Under the pieces are notes generated by a model. That model saw only the letters and a program-made list of their open reading frames with translations, ran no database searches and was not told where the DNA came from. The position numbers and the translations under genes are program-made. DNA of 64,000 nt, taken from Endozoicomonas sp. SCSIO W0465 (lineage in GTDB: Bacteria > Pseudomonadota > Gammaproteobacteria > Pseudomonadales > Endozoicomonadaceae). Location of the stretch: contig NZ_CP092417.1 in the NCBI RefSeq assembly GCF_023716865.1, forward strand, positions 3,326,001 through 3,390,000, in the 5' to 3' direction. Shown one piece after another: positions 1-8,524 of this stretch; positions within the stretch are counted from its first letter, which is position 1; each line of letters starts with the position of its first letter.

Positions 1-543
1 TGGTGATGCCGGTATCGGGGCGGGGTCAGTTTATTCTTCTTATTCTTATTCTGTAACTGTTCAGCACCCCCACATAAATCTGGAATTTTCTGATTTTTAT
101 ACCATCCTCTTAAGCACCATTTTTCCACAATATTCGCCAGCATGATTCCAGAACTACCCGCAACTATGTCGGCTGAGATTCTCTTGAAAGAGAATGCAGA
201 GCTGCGGATGAGAGTTGCCTGTCTGGAAGAGCGATGTCGAGAATTGGAAGAAAAGGTTGGCAAGAACAGTCAAAACAGCAGCAAGCCGCCATCGTCTGAT
301 GGTTATCAAAAACCTTGTAAAAACAGTAATTCTCCAGATCATTCTGACGACCTTTCCGCAGATAAAGGTACCGATCCATCGGATGAAAAACCCAATCCTA
401 AAAGTCTGAGACAGTCTTCTGGTAATAAAGCCGGTGGAAAGAAAGGGCATCAGGGCACTTGTCTTAAACAGGTCGATATCCCTGACTATATTGAGTACCT
501 TCCGGTTAAAGAATGCAATAAATGTCAGGCGTCTCTTCTTGAT

Positions 544-2072
544 ACTCGACTTTAGAGTCTGTATAAAACGATAATTCGGTCAGCTTTTTATAGTGAAGCA
601 AGCCGAAATCAGTGAACTGTTTTTCCAAGTTCGTTATTACTTCCGTTTTTTGCCTAAAAGCCTTTAGTTATGCTGCTTCTGAATTATCCGGTATTAACTG
701 GTCGATCAGATCGCGAAAATTGAACTCATATTTTTGCTTATATCTGTTCCAGCCCTTGCGAATAGAGAACCTCGGAATAATTCCTGAAAGAGCAATTTTC
801 ATCATGCCTGCAGTGGTTGTATCCGGGCTTCTCCAGGGTATCCGAGAAATATTCAGACATGCCTGATTTTTACAAACGGTTAATAACTGCAATAATGCAT
901 AGCCTGCCATTTTCAAATGCATCCATCGAAGCAGTGTTCGCAATTTCTGCTGCCATAAATGGCAACAGCCAAAAGCATGTTTGAGTTGGTGAAACATTGG
1001 CTCTACCGGCCATCTCCGGGAATAGGCACGAAGCACCTCCAGTCCCTCAAGTTCCGGATTGGTCGAGATGAATATTCTGCTTTCGGTCAGACCTTTGTCA
1101 TTTTCAAAGCGACTCCAGACGACGCGTACTTCACGACCTTTAAGGAATCTGGCGCGACAGATCAGGGTACGATAACGTATTTTGCGAAATTTGCCGTACA
1201 TCCATACTGTTGCTTTTTCTTCCGGCAGTTTCTTAACCTGTTCTGTCGTCATCTTGATGCCGTACTTTTTTGGGCGCCCTCGCTTCTTTACGGTGGGTGC
1301 TGGCGGCAAAGCATAGAGGGCCCGATTTGAAGGTATCTGACCAACAACTTCTATGTTCATTTCCAGAGCTGGCTTTATCAGTGTCCAGTTCATATACCAG
1401 CAATCGGTTAGCAGGCGTAGCACTCGATCCTTCACTTCATTGCGTACCACCCTGAGCATGGCCACGGCAATTTTCAGTTTGCTGGTGTTACCTGAAGCTG
1501 GTGTCGGAAATGAGATCACCGGTATGGCGGTAAATACTTCATCTGCAGCCCGCTCAAATATGATGGCCAGGGAAACCCAACACTGCCCCCAGATGTACGT
1601 CGGCCGATTGCGTTTCTTGCTGTGTTGATGATGTGTACGACAAGCAGGGGCTTTGTCGGAAAACCGTTCGATTACCCAGTCATCAAGCCCCAGGACCACA
1701 GGTTGATTCTCAGGAGCTTTGGAGCAGACCAGACGGATCAAGTGGCGTGCCAAGTTCTTCCATTGCCACTTGCCCTGAGATAGCCAGTGGTGGTAGCTGC
1801 TCCACACACAATGAAAATCAATTGTTAACAACGCCTGTGTAACAAAGCCGTCGGCTGAAAGCATGCAACCGAACAGCAGTTCGCAGAACGTTGGTACTGC
1901 AGTTGATGATAGCGCTCCAGCAAGAAAGGTTGTATATGAAGCGAGCTCCCTGAGGATTACTTGATGATCTGAAGTGAGCATGGCAACCATCTCGAATTTC
2001 GTCATTGGGGATGGTTGCTTTTAGCAGATTATGCGCCGGAACTATTGTGCTCTTAAAACTCTAAAGTCGAGT
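544..2072 (-). mobile_element. IS701-like DDE element inserted in IS66 copy 1
   Basis: This 1529-bp element has 15-bp perfect terminal inverted repeats ACTCGACTTTAGAGT at both ends. The 7-bp target copies TCTTGAT lie at 537-543 and 2073-2079. The uninterrupted IS66 copies show the empty site. The element holds one transposase gene on the minus strand. The family name rests on protein resemblance only. Confidence 0.88.
668..2005 (-). CDS. IS701/IS4-like DDE transposase
   Basis: A 445-residue protein that would catalyse cut-and-paste transposition of the surrounding element. Visible features are an acidic motif LGLDDWVIERF near residue 107, a basic GRPKKYG stretch near residue 240, and near residue 335 the block RRWPVEPMFHQLKHAFG. 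That block resembles the glutamate-containing Y/R-x-x-x-E signature of IS4-superfamily and IS701 transposases. The frame is uninterrupted and fills the element between its inverted repeats, so the gene looks functional. It is transcribed opposite to the IS66 gene it disrupts. IS4 versus IS701 placement is uncertain without a profile search. Confidence 0.83.
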   Translation of the reverse strand: MTKFEMVAMLTSDHQVILRELASYTTFLAGALSSTAVPTFCELLFGCMLSADGFVTQALLTIDFHCVWSSYHHWLSQGKWQWKNLARHLIRLVCSKAPENQPVVLGLDDWVIERFSDKAPACRTHHQHSKKRNRPTYIWGQCWVSLAIIFERAADEVFTAIPVISFPTPASGNTSKLKIAVAMLRVVRNEVKDRVLRLLTDCWYMNWTLIKPALEMNIEVVGQIPSNRALYALPPAPTVKKRGRPKKYGIKMTTEQVKKLPEEKATVWMYGKFRKIRYRTLICRARFLKGREVRVVWSRFENDKGLTESRIFISTNPELEGLEVLRAYSRRWPVEPMFHQLKHAFGCCHLWQQKLRTLLRWMHLKMAGYALLQLLTVCKNQACLNISRIPWRSPDTTTAGMMKIALSGIIPRFSIRKGWNRYKQKYEFNFRDLIDQLIPDNSEAA

Positions 2073-2721
2073 TCTTGATAGTGAGCCGGTCAAATATATT
2101 GAACGACAGGTGTTTGAACCAGGGAGACCGGGTGAATTTGAAGTAACGGCCCATAGAGCTGAAGTAAAAATCTGCACTTGTGGTTGTCGGAATCAGGCTG
2201 AATTCCCGGAAGGTGTTACCGCTGCCGCACAATATGGCTCAGCCACACAGGCTATGGCCGTCTATCTTAACCAATACCATTTCCTGCCTTTTAAGCGCGT
2301 GTCAGAGTATTTTAATACTCTCTATAAAATGAGTGTAAGTGCAGGCACTGTCGCCAATTTTGTGGCCAGAACCTATGAAAATCTGGCTTCTACTGAAGAG
2401 GTTATTCGTGACGCCTTGCGGGAATCGTCTGTTGCCGGAGCCGATGAAACGGGTATGCGGGCCGAGGGCTCTTTGCACTGGCTACACGTTATGCGGGATG
2501 AACAATGGACGCTCTACTACTTGTCTGAAAAGCGAGGTCGTGAGGCCATGGACACGATGGGCATACTGCTAACATTTGCACTTAGGGTAGACATTAAGCT
2601 CAAAAAAGGTTCGTTTCCGGCGGCAGAACCCACCTTGAACAGCCACAATAAAGCTTCGAAACCATTATCAATGGCTGAACAAGATGAGTACTGCAAATAG
2701 TAGATTAGTTGAAAAAAACTG

Positions 2722-4026
2722 TTGACCTGTTTCGACCGGTCAGAACTCCTAAGTATGGCGGAACAGCTTGGTTTTACTATACGACAGCGAGATATCCGTC
2801 CTTTGGATTTTATCCTCTCACTGATCGATGCCCTCGCTGGTGATGGAAACTGCGATACCCAGGCGGATCTACACCGTAAATTTAACGAGTTGACGGGGCT
2901 GAATGTCTCTTATCGTTCTTGGGCAAATCAAGCTAAAAAGGACGCGCTGCCTACTCTTATCCTGTGGCTATGGGTGCAGTGTCTGGAAATATTTTCCCGC
3001 AAAGTCATGGCGTTTGATGAAGACAGTCCATTTTCAGAGTTTGAGCACATTCTGATTCAGGACGGTTCGTCACAAGCTGTCTATGATGCCCTGAAAGAAG
3101 CATTTCCCGGCAGGTTCTCAACGGTCAGTCCTGCTGCCGTCGAGCTTCATACGACAATGGATCTTCTCACCAACAACCTGGTGCGGGTGCAGCTGACTGA
3201 AGATACCCGTTCAGAAAGAGACTGTCTGCCACCCCGTTCAGAAAGAGACTGTCTGCCACCACTGCCAACATCCATGGCCTATATCCTGATGCTAATGGAT
3301 GCCGGTTATTTTGAGCTGGAACTCTTTGCCGCTATTGATGACAGGGAGGGTTCTTTTATCTGCAAGGCACCTCAGAGTATCAACCCGACGATACTCAGCG
3401 CGGTACGGGAGGATGGCAAGAATCTCAATCGCTACAAAGGACAAAAACTGAAGGATGTACTGTCTGGCTTCCCCAAAGACCAGTGCCTCGACCTGGATGT
3501 AGAATGGCCGGGATTCAAAGCCTGGCCATTCCGCTTGGTTGTCCGCTGGAATGACAAAAAACAGAAGTGGGTTTTCGTTGTGACCAACCTGAACCGGGTG
3601 GAGTTCACCTTGAGTGATGTGCTCCAGGCCTATCGTCTACGGTGGCAGATAGAGCTGATTTTCAAAGAGATCAAATCCTATTCAGGGTGGCATCGTTTTA
3701 ACACCAAATCAGCGACACTGGTGTTTAGCCTGATTCTGATGTCCTTTGTGGTTGTGACGTTGAAAAGGTACCTTGCCCATGCTGCACAGGCGAACCTCTG
3801 TGAAAGTGGGAGCATTGAGGAAATCTCGACGCACAAGGTGATGAAAAGTGGGACTCACCTGTTTGGTAATGTGATTTCATCGTTGATGAATGCAGGAAAG
3901 TCATTGGTCTCATGCATTAAAAAGCTACTGGACTTCTGGGGAAATAATGCGAAACGAGAACACCCTGCACGGGATGGTTGTTCAGGGCGTACAAGATTAG
4001 GCCTTTGTGCGGTGGGTGGGGCTTAA
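2722..4026 (+). CDS. IS4-family transposase with 9-residue internal duplication
   Basis: DDE transposase of 434 residues from a TTG at 2722; an ATG at 2755 is an alternative start. The catalytic region shows ILIQDGSS near residue 114, an aspartate segment LFAAIDDREGSF, and the IS4 signature YRLRWQIELIFKEIKS, which fits Y-x2-R-x3-E-x6-K. Residues RSERDCLPP are repeated in tandem because of a 27-bp duplication that copy B lacks. Upstream, an ATG at 2685 reads into a run of seven A; re-reading one A there would join about 20 more residues to this frame. The open frame suggests this copy could be active, unless the duplication harms folding. Confidence 0.85.
   Translation: MTCFDRSELLSMAEQLGFTIRQRDIRPLDFILSLIDALAGDGNCDTQADLHRKFNELTGLNVSYRSWANQAKKDALPTLILWLWVQCLEIFSRKVMAFDEDSPFSEFEHILIQDGSSQAVYDALKEAFPGRFSTVSPAAVELHTTMDLLTNNLVRVQLTEDTRSERDCLPPRSERDCLPPLPTSMAYILMLMDAGYFELELFAAIDDREGSFICKAPQSINPTILSAVREDGKNLNRYKGQKLKDVLSGFPKDQCLDLDVEWPGFKAWPFRLVVRWNDKKQKWVFVVTNLNRVEFTLSDVLQAYRLRWQIELIFKEIKSYSGWHRFNTKSATLVFSLILMSFVVVTLKRYLAHAAQANLCESGSIEEISTHKVMKSGTHLFGNVISSLMNAGKSLVSCIKKLLDFWGNNAKREHPARDGCSGRTRLGLCAVGGA
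3207..3260 (+). repeat. 27-bp tandem duplication within the IS4 transposase
   Basis: Two adjacent identical 27-bp units at 3207-3233 and 3234-3260. Only one unit exists at the matching place in copy B (near 41675-41701). The duplication keeps the reading frame and is best explained by replication slippage after the two copies separated. Confidence 0.95.
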
Positions 4027-4665
4027 TGTCTACCTTAAGAACATTTGCAGGCGTTCTGGTTCATGATCATTGGAAATCCTATTTTGCATATGCGGCAACT
4101 CACGTACTTTGCAATGCCCATCACCTGAGGGAGCTTTTGGGTGTTGTTGATAGGGACAGCAATCAACTGGCGTTGCGATTGATGAAGCTACTGAGGCTTT
4201 CCTGGCATTACTGCAAGGGCTTTAAGACCATAGGTATGCTACAGATGCCAAGTGTTGTCTGTGAACGAATCGAGAAGATTTATGACCGGTTGCTTCAGCG
4301 GGCTCTAATGAAAGAAGTCGTCTATATGGAGAAGCAACGAGAGGAGCTTAAGCGCAAGAAAGTCAAGAATACTAAAGCTTACAATCTCTTCAAACGACTC
4401 ACTGAGTTCAAGGCTGAGACACTGCGCTTCATGTCAGATTTTACCATTCCCTTCGATAACAATGGCAGTGAGCGGGATGTTCGAATGGCCAAGTTAAAGC
4501 AGAAAATCTCAGGCTGCTTCAGGAGTGCAGACGGTGGTTCTATGTTTGCACGGATTCGCAGCTATTTGTCGTCTGCCAGAAAACAGGGAATGGACATATA
4601 TCAATCACTTCATAGAGCTGTTCGGAATTACTGTAATATGCCTTTGCTCAGTGCTGAATAGTTAC

Positions 4666-5124
4666 GGTTGAGTTATCAGGTAAAACCATGTTAAGCGTTT
4701 AAAGGTTTCAGCCGTTACTGATTACCATGAAAATATTCTGGTTCGCATAGCTGGTTCCCTTGGATAAAGTAATACCTTAATCAGGCTGCTTATTTGTTAC
4801 GGGTCTGAGTGTTAAATTGTCAGAGTGAAAATGTGGCCAGAATATTCAAGTCGGATAAGGGCTTTAAAGTGCAGGAAATGAGGCTCTGCCCGGGATCATA
4901 CAGGAAAATAACCCACTCCTTTACGGGAAAGAGGTTGATGGTTTTCCTTGACCGATTATTGACTTCGCCTTATATATTGAAGCAATTTCTATCCCGGCTT
5001 TTCTTGTTCTGGCCATAAGGCTCTATTTCAGCAGGTCTGAATATTGAGTATGATGGGCGATTTATCTGCTCACAGATCTGACCAGCCAGAACATTGGAAC
5101 AGATGACAGGACGTGTAAGGCAGC
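4666..5124. other. Intergenic region upstream of topA
   Basis: 459 bases between IS66 copy 1 and topA. I recognise no gene here; a 69-codon open frame at 4809-5018 has no convincing ribosome site or family resemblance. The only signal I can support is a candidate promoter at 4948-4976. In Pseudomonas the fadAB operon lies upstream of topA; no trace of it is visible here. Confidence 0.6.
4948..4976 (+). promoter_or_regulatory. Candidate sigma-70 promoter for topA
   Basis: TTGACC at 4948-4953 and TATATA at 4971-4976 with a 17-base spacer, about 150 bases before the topA start. The match to the consensus is good but no start site is known. Confidence 0.5.
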
Positions 5125-7767
5125 ATGGGTAAATCGCTAGTTATTGTGGAGTCGCCAGCCAAGGCGAAAACCATCAACAAGTATTTGGGCAAAAACTTTG
5201 TTGTCAAATCCAGCGTGGGTCATATCCGGGATTTGCCAACCGCGGGTGGGCCGAAAAAAGCCGTGGATGCAAAAGCCAGGGCCAGGGCTGCCGCTGAGTC
5301 CAAAAAACTCTCACCTGAGGAACGTGAGCGCCGCAAGAAAATCAAAGCCCGTGAGCAGTTGATCGAGCGCATGGGGATCGACCCTGATAATGGCTGGGCA
5401 GCGCATTACCAGATTCTGCCGGGAAAGGAAAAAGTCGTTGACGAACTGACCCGTTTGGCTGAAAGTGCTGACACCATCTATCTCGCAACGGATTTGGACC
5501 GTGAGGGAGAAGCCATTGCCTGGCATTTGCAGCAGGCTATCGGTGGTAGCCCGGATCGCTATCGTCGTGTTGTCTTTAATGAAATTACCAAAAAAGCGAT
5601 TCAGTCTGCCTTTGAATCTCCCGGGCAGTTAAATCAGGATCGGGTCGATGCTCAGCAGGCTCGCCGGTTCCTGGACCGTGTCGTTGGTTATATGGTTTCT
5701 CCTCTGCTCTGGGCAAAAATTGCCCGTGGGCTATCTGCAGGGCGTGTTCAATCCGTTGCTGTTAAGCTGGTGGTTGAGCGTGAGCGGGAGATTCGCAGCT
5801 TCACTCCTGAAGAATACTGGGAAGTGTATGCGGATCTTCTGGCTGTCGGTAATGATGTGGTTCGCTTTCAGGTCATTAAAGAGAATGGCGCCAGTTTCAG
5901 GCCGATAAGCAAGGCCGAAGCCGATAAAGCATTGACTCAGCTTCAGCAGGGGCAATACTCCCTTACCAATCGCGAAGACAAGCCAACCCGGAGTAAACCC
6001 TCAGCACCCTTTATCACATCAACGCTTCAGCAGGCGGCCAGCACCCGCCTTGGCTTTAGCGTAAAGAAAACCATGATGTTGGCTCAGCGTCTCTATGAAG
6101 CCGGTTATATCACTTATATGAGAACCGATTCGACCAATCTTAGTCAGGATGCGGTAGAAAGTGCCCGGTCCTTTATTACCCGGCAATATGGTGATCAGTA
6201 CTGCCCGGTGCAACCGAATATATACAGTAGCAAGGAAGGTGCCCAGGAAGCCCACGAAGCAATACGCCCCTCCAGTGTCACATTAAAACCGGATGGCCTC
6301 TCTGGAATGGAGCGTGATGCAGAGCGTCTGTATGATTTGATCTGGTGCCAGTTTGTTGCTTGTCAGATGACGCCGGCCGAGTATCTCAGTACTTCGCTGG
6401 TCGTAGACGTTAAGGGCTATCAGCTCAAGGCCAGGGGGCGAACATTGAAGTTTGATGGCTATACCCGGGTGCAAAAGCCTCTGGCCAGAAAAGGTGAAGA
6501 TGTGATTCTGCCAGACCTTCAGAAAGGTGTGGCCCTGAATCTACAAAAACTGGACCCTAAACAGCTGTTCACCCGACCTCCTGCCCGTTTCAGCGAAGCG
6601 GCACTGGTGAAGGAATTGGAGAAGCAGGGCATTGGCCGGCCGTCAACCTATGCGTCGATTATCTCTACTATTCAGGATCGTGGTTACGTTTCGGTGAAGA
6701 GTCGCCGTTTTTATGCTGAAAAAATGGGCGATATTGTGACTGATCGTTTGAATGAGTCTTTCAATGAACTCATGGATTATCACTTTACTGCACGAATGGA
6801 AGAGAAACTGGACGATATTGCTGAGGGTGAAAAAAACTGGAAGCAGGTTCTTGATAATTTTTATACCGATTTTACGCTGCAGTTGACACAGGCGGAACAG
6901 AGTGAGGGAGGGATGCGTACCAATGAACCCTCCCTGACCGATATTGAGTGTCCGACTTGCCATCGCCCGATGATGATTCGCACTGCATCTACCGGGGTGT
7001 TTCTCGGTTGCTCCGGTTATTCTTTGCCACCAAAGGAACGCTGTAAAACGACGATTAACCTGGTTCCGGGCGAAGAGGTGGAAGATGCTGATGATGAATA
7101 TGCCGAGGTTAATGCCCTACGAGCGATGCGTCGTTGTCCCAAGTGCTCTACCGCTATGGAAAGCTATCTGATAGATGAGCAGAGAAGGTTACACGTCTGT
7201 GGTAATAATCCTGATTGTTCCGGGTTTGAAGTGGAGAAGGGGAGTTATAAGTTAAAAGGTTATGATGGTCCCGTACTCGAGTGTGATAAGTGCGGCAGTG
7301 AAATGCAGTTGAAAACGGGGCGATTTGGTAAATATTTTGGTTGTACTAACAGTGAATGCAAGAACACCAGGAAGTTGTTGAAAAGTGGTGAGCCAGCGCC
7401 ACCCAAAATGGAGCCAGTGCCTATGCCTGAGTTAAAGTGTGTCAAAGTTGATGATCATTACGTGCTCAGGGATGGCGCTTCCGGATTGTTCCTGGCGGCC
7501 AGTCAATTTCCCAAGAACAGGGAAACCCGTGCTCCCTTGGTGGCAGAACTGTTGCCACATCAGGCAATGATTGATCCTAAGTATGGTTATCTGATGGATG
7601 CTCCCCGCCAGGACCCTGATGGAAACCCGGCCATTATTCGATTCAGTCGTAAGACTAAACAGCAATACGTTATGTCAGAGCTGGATGGTAAGGCAACGGG
7701 TTGGAGTGCTACCTATGATGAAGGTAGCTGGAATGAAAAACAGACTAAAAAGCGCCAGTCCAGTTAG
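5125..7767 (+). CDS. topA: DNA topoisomerase I
   Basis: Type IA topoisomerase of 880 residues that relaxes negative supercoils by single-strand cleavage. The TOPRIM domain is at the N-terminus (MGKSLVIVESPAKAKTI, with the acidic TDLDREGEA motif near residue 125). The active-site tyrosine is Tyr331 in YITYMRTDSTN. The C-terminus carries zinc-ribbon modules with Cys pairs (CPTC, CPKC, CDKC and a later Cys-x4-Cys) followed by a basic tail. The length fits proteobacterial TopA. An insertion of about 40 residues rich in Ala, Lys and Arg splits the TOPRIM region, as in Pseudomonas. The neighbours downstream (DUF6586 protein, small conserved protein, sulA, lexA) match the Pseudomonas topA locus. Confidence 0.97.
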   Translation: MGKSLVIVESPAKAKTINKYLGKNFVVKSSVGHIRDLPTAGGPKKAVDAKARARAAAESKKLSPEERERRKKIKAREQLIERMGIDPDNGWAAHYQILPGKEKVVDELTRLAESADTIYLATDLDREGEAIAWHLQQAIGGSPDRYRRVVFNEITKKAIQSAFESPGQLNQDRVDAQQARRFLDRVVGYMVSPLLWAKIARGLSAGRVQSVAVKLVVEREREIRSFTPEEYWEVYADLLAVGNDVVRFQVIKENGASFRPISKAEADKALTQLQQGQYSLTNREDKPTRSKPSAPFITSTLQQAASTRLGFSVKKTMMLAQRLYEAGYITYMRTDSTNLSQDAVESARSFITRQYGDQYCPVQPNIYSSKEGAQEAHEAIRPSSVTLKPDGLSGMERDAERLYDLIWCQFVACQMTPAEYLSTSLVVDVKGYQLKARGRTLKFDGYTRVQKPLARKGEDVILPDLQKGVALNLQKLDPKQLFTRPPARFSEAALVKELEKQGIGRPSTYASIISTIQDRGYVSVKSRRFYAEKMGDIVTDRLNESFNELMDYHFTARMEEKLDDIAEGEKNWKQVLDNFYTDFTLQLTQAEQSEGGMRTNEPSLTDIECPTCHRPMMIRTASTGVFLGCSGYSLPPKERCKTTINLVPGEEVEDADDEYAEVNALRAMRRCPKCSTAMESYLIDEQRRLHVCGNNPDCSGFEVEKGSYKLKGYDGPVLECDKCGSEMQLKTGRFGKYFGCTNSECKNTRKLLKSGEPAPPKMEPVPMPELKCVKVDDHYVLRDGASGLFLAASQFPKNRETRAPLVAELLPHQAMIDPKYGYLMDAPRQDPDGNPAIIRFSRKTKQQYVMSELDGKATGWSATYDEGSWNEKQTKKRQSS

Positions 7768-7864
7768 TTTCTCTCAATCTCCTGGTTCGCCAGACAGGGC
7801 TATTAGCCCTGTCATGTTATGCCTGTTTATGAACTTTTGGTGTGGAAGATTGATGGAGTTGGTT

Positions 7865-8344
7865 ATGACAAACAATTGGCAGGGATACACCAATAAAATG
7901 CTCTTTCACTCCCGTTTGTTGCTGGATGCCTGGGAAGAGGAAGCAGATGATCTTGCCAAGCCGGCATTTCGCGAGGCTTGTCTGAATGCAATGGTTCAGG
8001 CTTATCGGTCGTTACTGGCTGAAATTATGACTAATTACCGTTTGCCGGTAAATCAATTGCCATCGCTTGATGAGGCAATTAACAGTGTTCATCTTAAAGG
8101 AGAGGTTTCTACTGAATTGCAATTCATTGAACGTCTTGAACAACATGATTCCTGGTTGTCGGCGTTATTAAAAAGCCATCAGGATTGTTCAATGCCTATC
8201 CAGCGCAAAAGTGTTGATAAGAATGAAATTCCCCTGTTCAATGCAGATAGTGTTCGGTTTGATCAGCCGGAAGGTTTTCATTCTGTGCTTGAATCGTTGA
8301 AGGAACTGGTTACCTACAGTCGTAACTTCAGCCTTGAGTGGTAA
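7865..8344 (+). CDS. DUF6586-type conserved protein
   Basis: A 159-residue soluble, mostly helical protein with no signal peptide or membrane segment. Length, character and position immediately after topA match the small protein encoded there in Pseudomonas (PA3010 type, DUF6586), whose function is unknown. I chose ATG 7865 because GGAG lies 6 bases upstream; an in-frame ATG at 7853 is the alternative. An open frame extends further upstream into topA but lacks a ribosome site. The 97-base gap after topA would allow co-transcription. No catalytic motif is visible. Confidence 0.7.
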   Translation: MTNNWQGYTNKMLFHSRLLLDAWEEEADDLAKPAFREACLNAMVQAYRSLLAEIMTNYRLPVNQLPSLDEAINSVHLKGEVSTELQFIERLEQHDSWLSALLKSHQDCSMPIQRKSVDKNEIPLFNADSVRFDQPEGFHSVLESLKELVTYSRNFSLEW

Positions 8345-8524
8345 ACTTCACAAATTTTCATGTTTATTCATTGTCAGCAATATTCAGCTATTGACAATGG
8401 CCGATGTCTTGAAAGGCTTTGCAGCCTCATGCACAATGCTTCATTGCTAACCAAAAATTCCGGTGTTACTTTATGTCAGCGTCGTTTCTTGAAATTGTTG
8501 AACTACCTTCCGGTGAAATCGTAT

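Larger units (their letters stand above)
2581..4039 (+). mobile_element. IS4-family element, copy A, inserted in IS66 copy 1
   Basis: A 1459-bp element. The terminal inverted repeats match CTTAGGGTAGACATTAAGC on the left and CTTAAGGTAGACATTAAGC (reverse complement) on the right. The 10-bp target copies AACATTTGCA lie at 2571-2580 and 4040-4049. A second copy with the same ends and another 10-bp duplication is at 41050-43599. Confidence 0.92.
142..4661 (+). pseudogene. IS66 transposase (TnpC type), interrupted twice
   Basis: This would encode the same 504-residue IS66 transposase as copies 2 and 4. It is split into three parts: residues 1 to about 134 (142-543), a middle part (2073-2580) and the C-terminal part (4040-4661). 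The N-terminus has a coiled coil followed by the family motif KNSQNSSKPPSSD, then a Cys-X2-Cys metal-binding region (ECNKCQ), then the DDE core with GADETGMR. There is no tnpA or tnpB, so this belongs to the single-gene IS66 subgroup. An IS701-like element and an IS4-type element sit inside the reading frame, so this copy cannot make transposase, although its ends could still be mobilised by the intact copies. Confidence 0.93.
53..4665 (+). mobile_element. IS66-family element, copy 1, carrying two nested ISs
   Basis: The ends read GTAACTGTTCAGCAC on the left and, as reverse complement, GTAACTATTCAGCAC on the right; IS66 elements typically start with GTAA. Subtracting the two nested insertions and their target copies (1529+7 and 1459+10 bp) leaves exactly 1608 bp, the length of the other three copies in this window. 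The 8 bases outside each end (CTTATTCT and GGTTGAGT) do not match, so the target duplication seen for copies 3 and 4 is absent here. That suggests recombination or deletion after insertion. Confidence 0.93.

Noticed and set aside
4809..5018. 69-codon open frame before topA
   Set aside because: No ribosome site, no recognisable family, and the candidate topA promoter lies within it.
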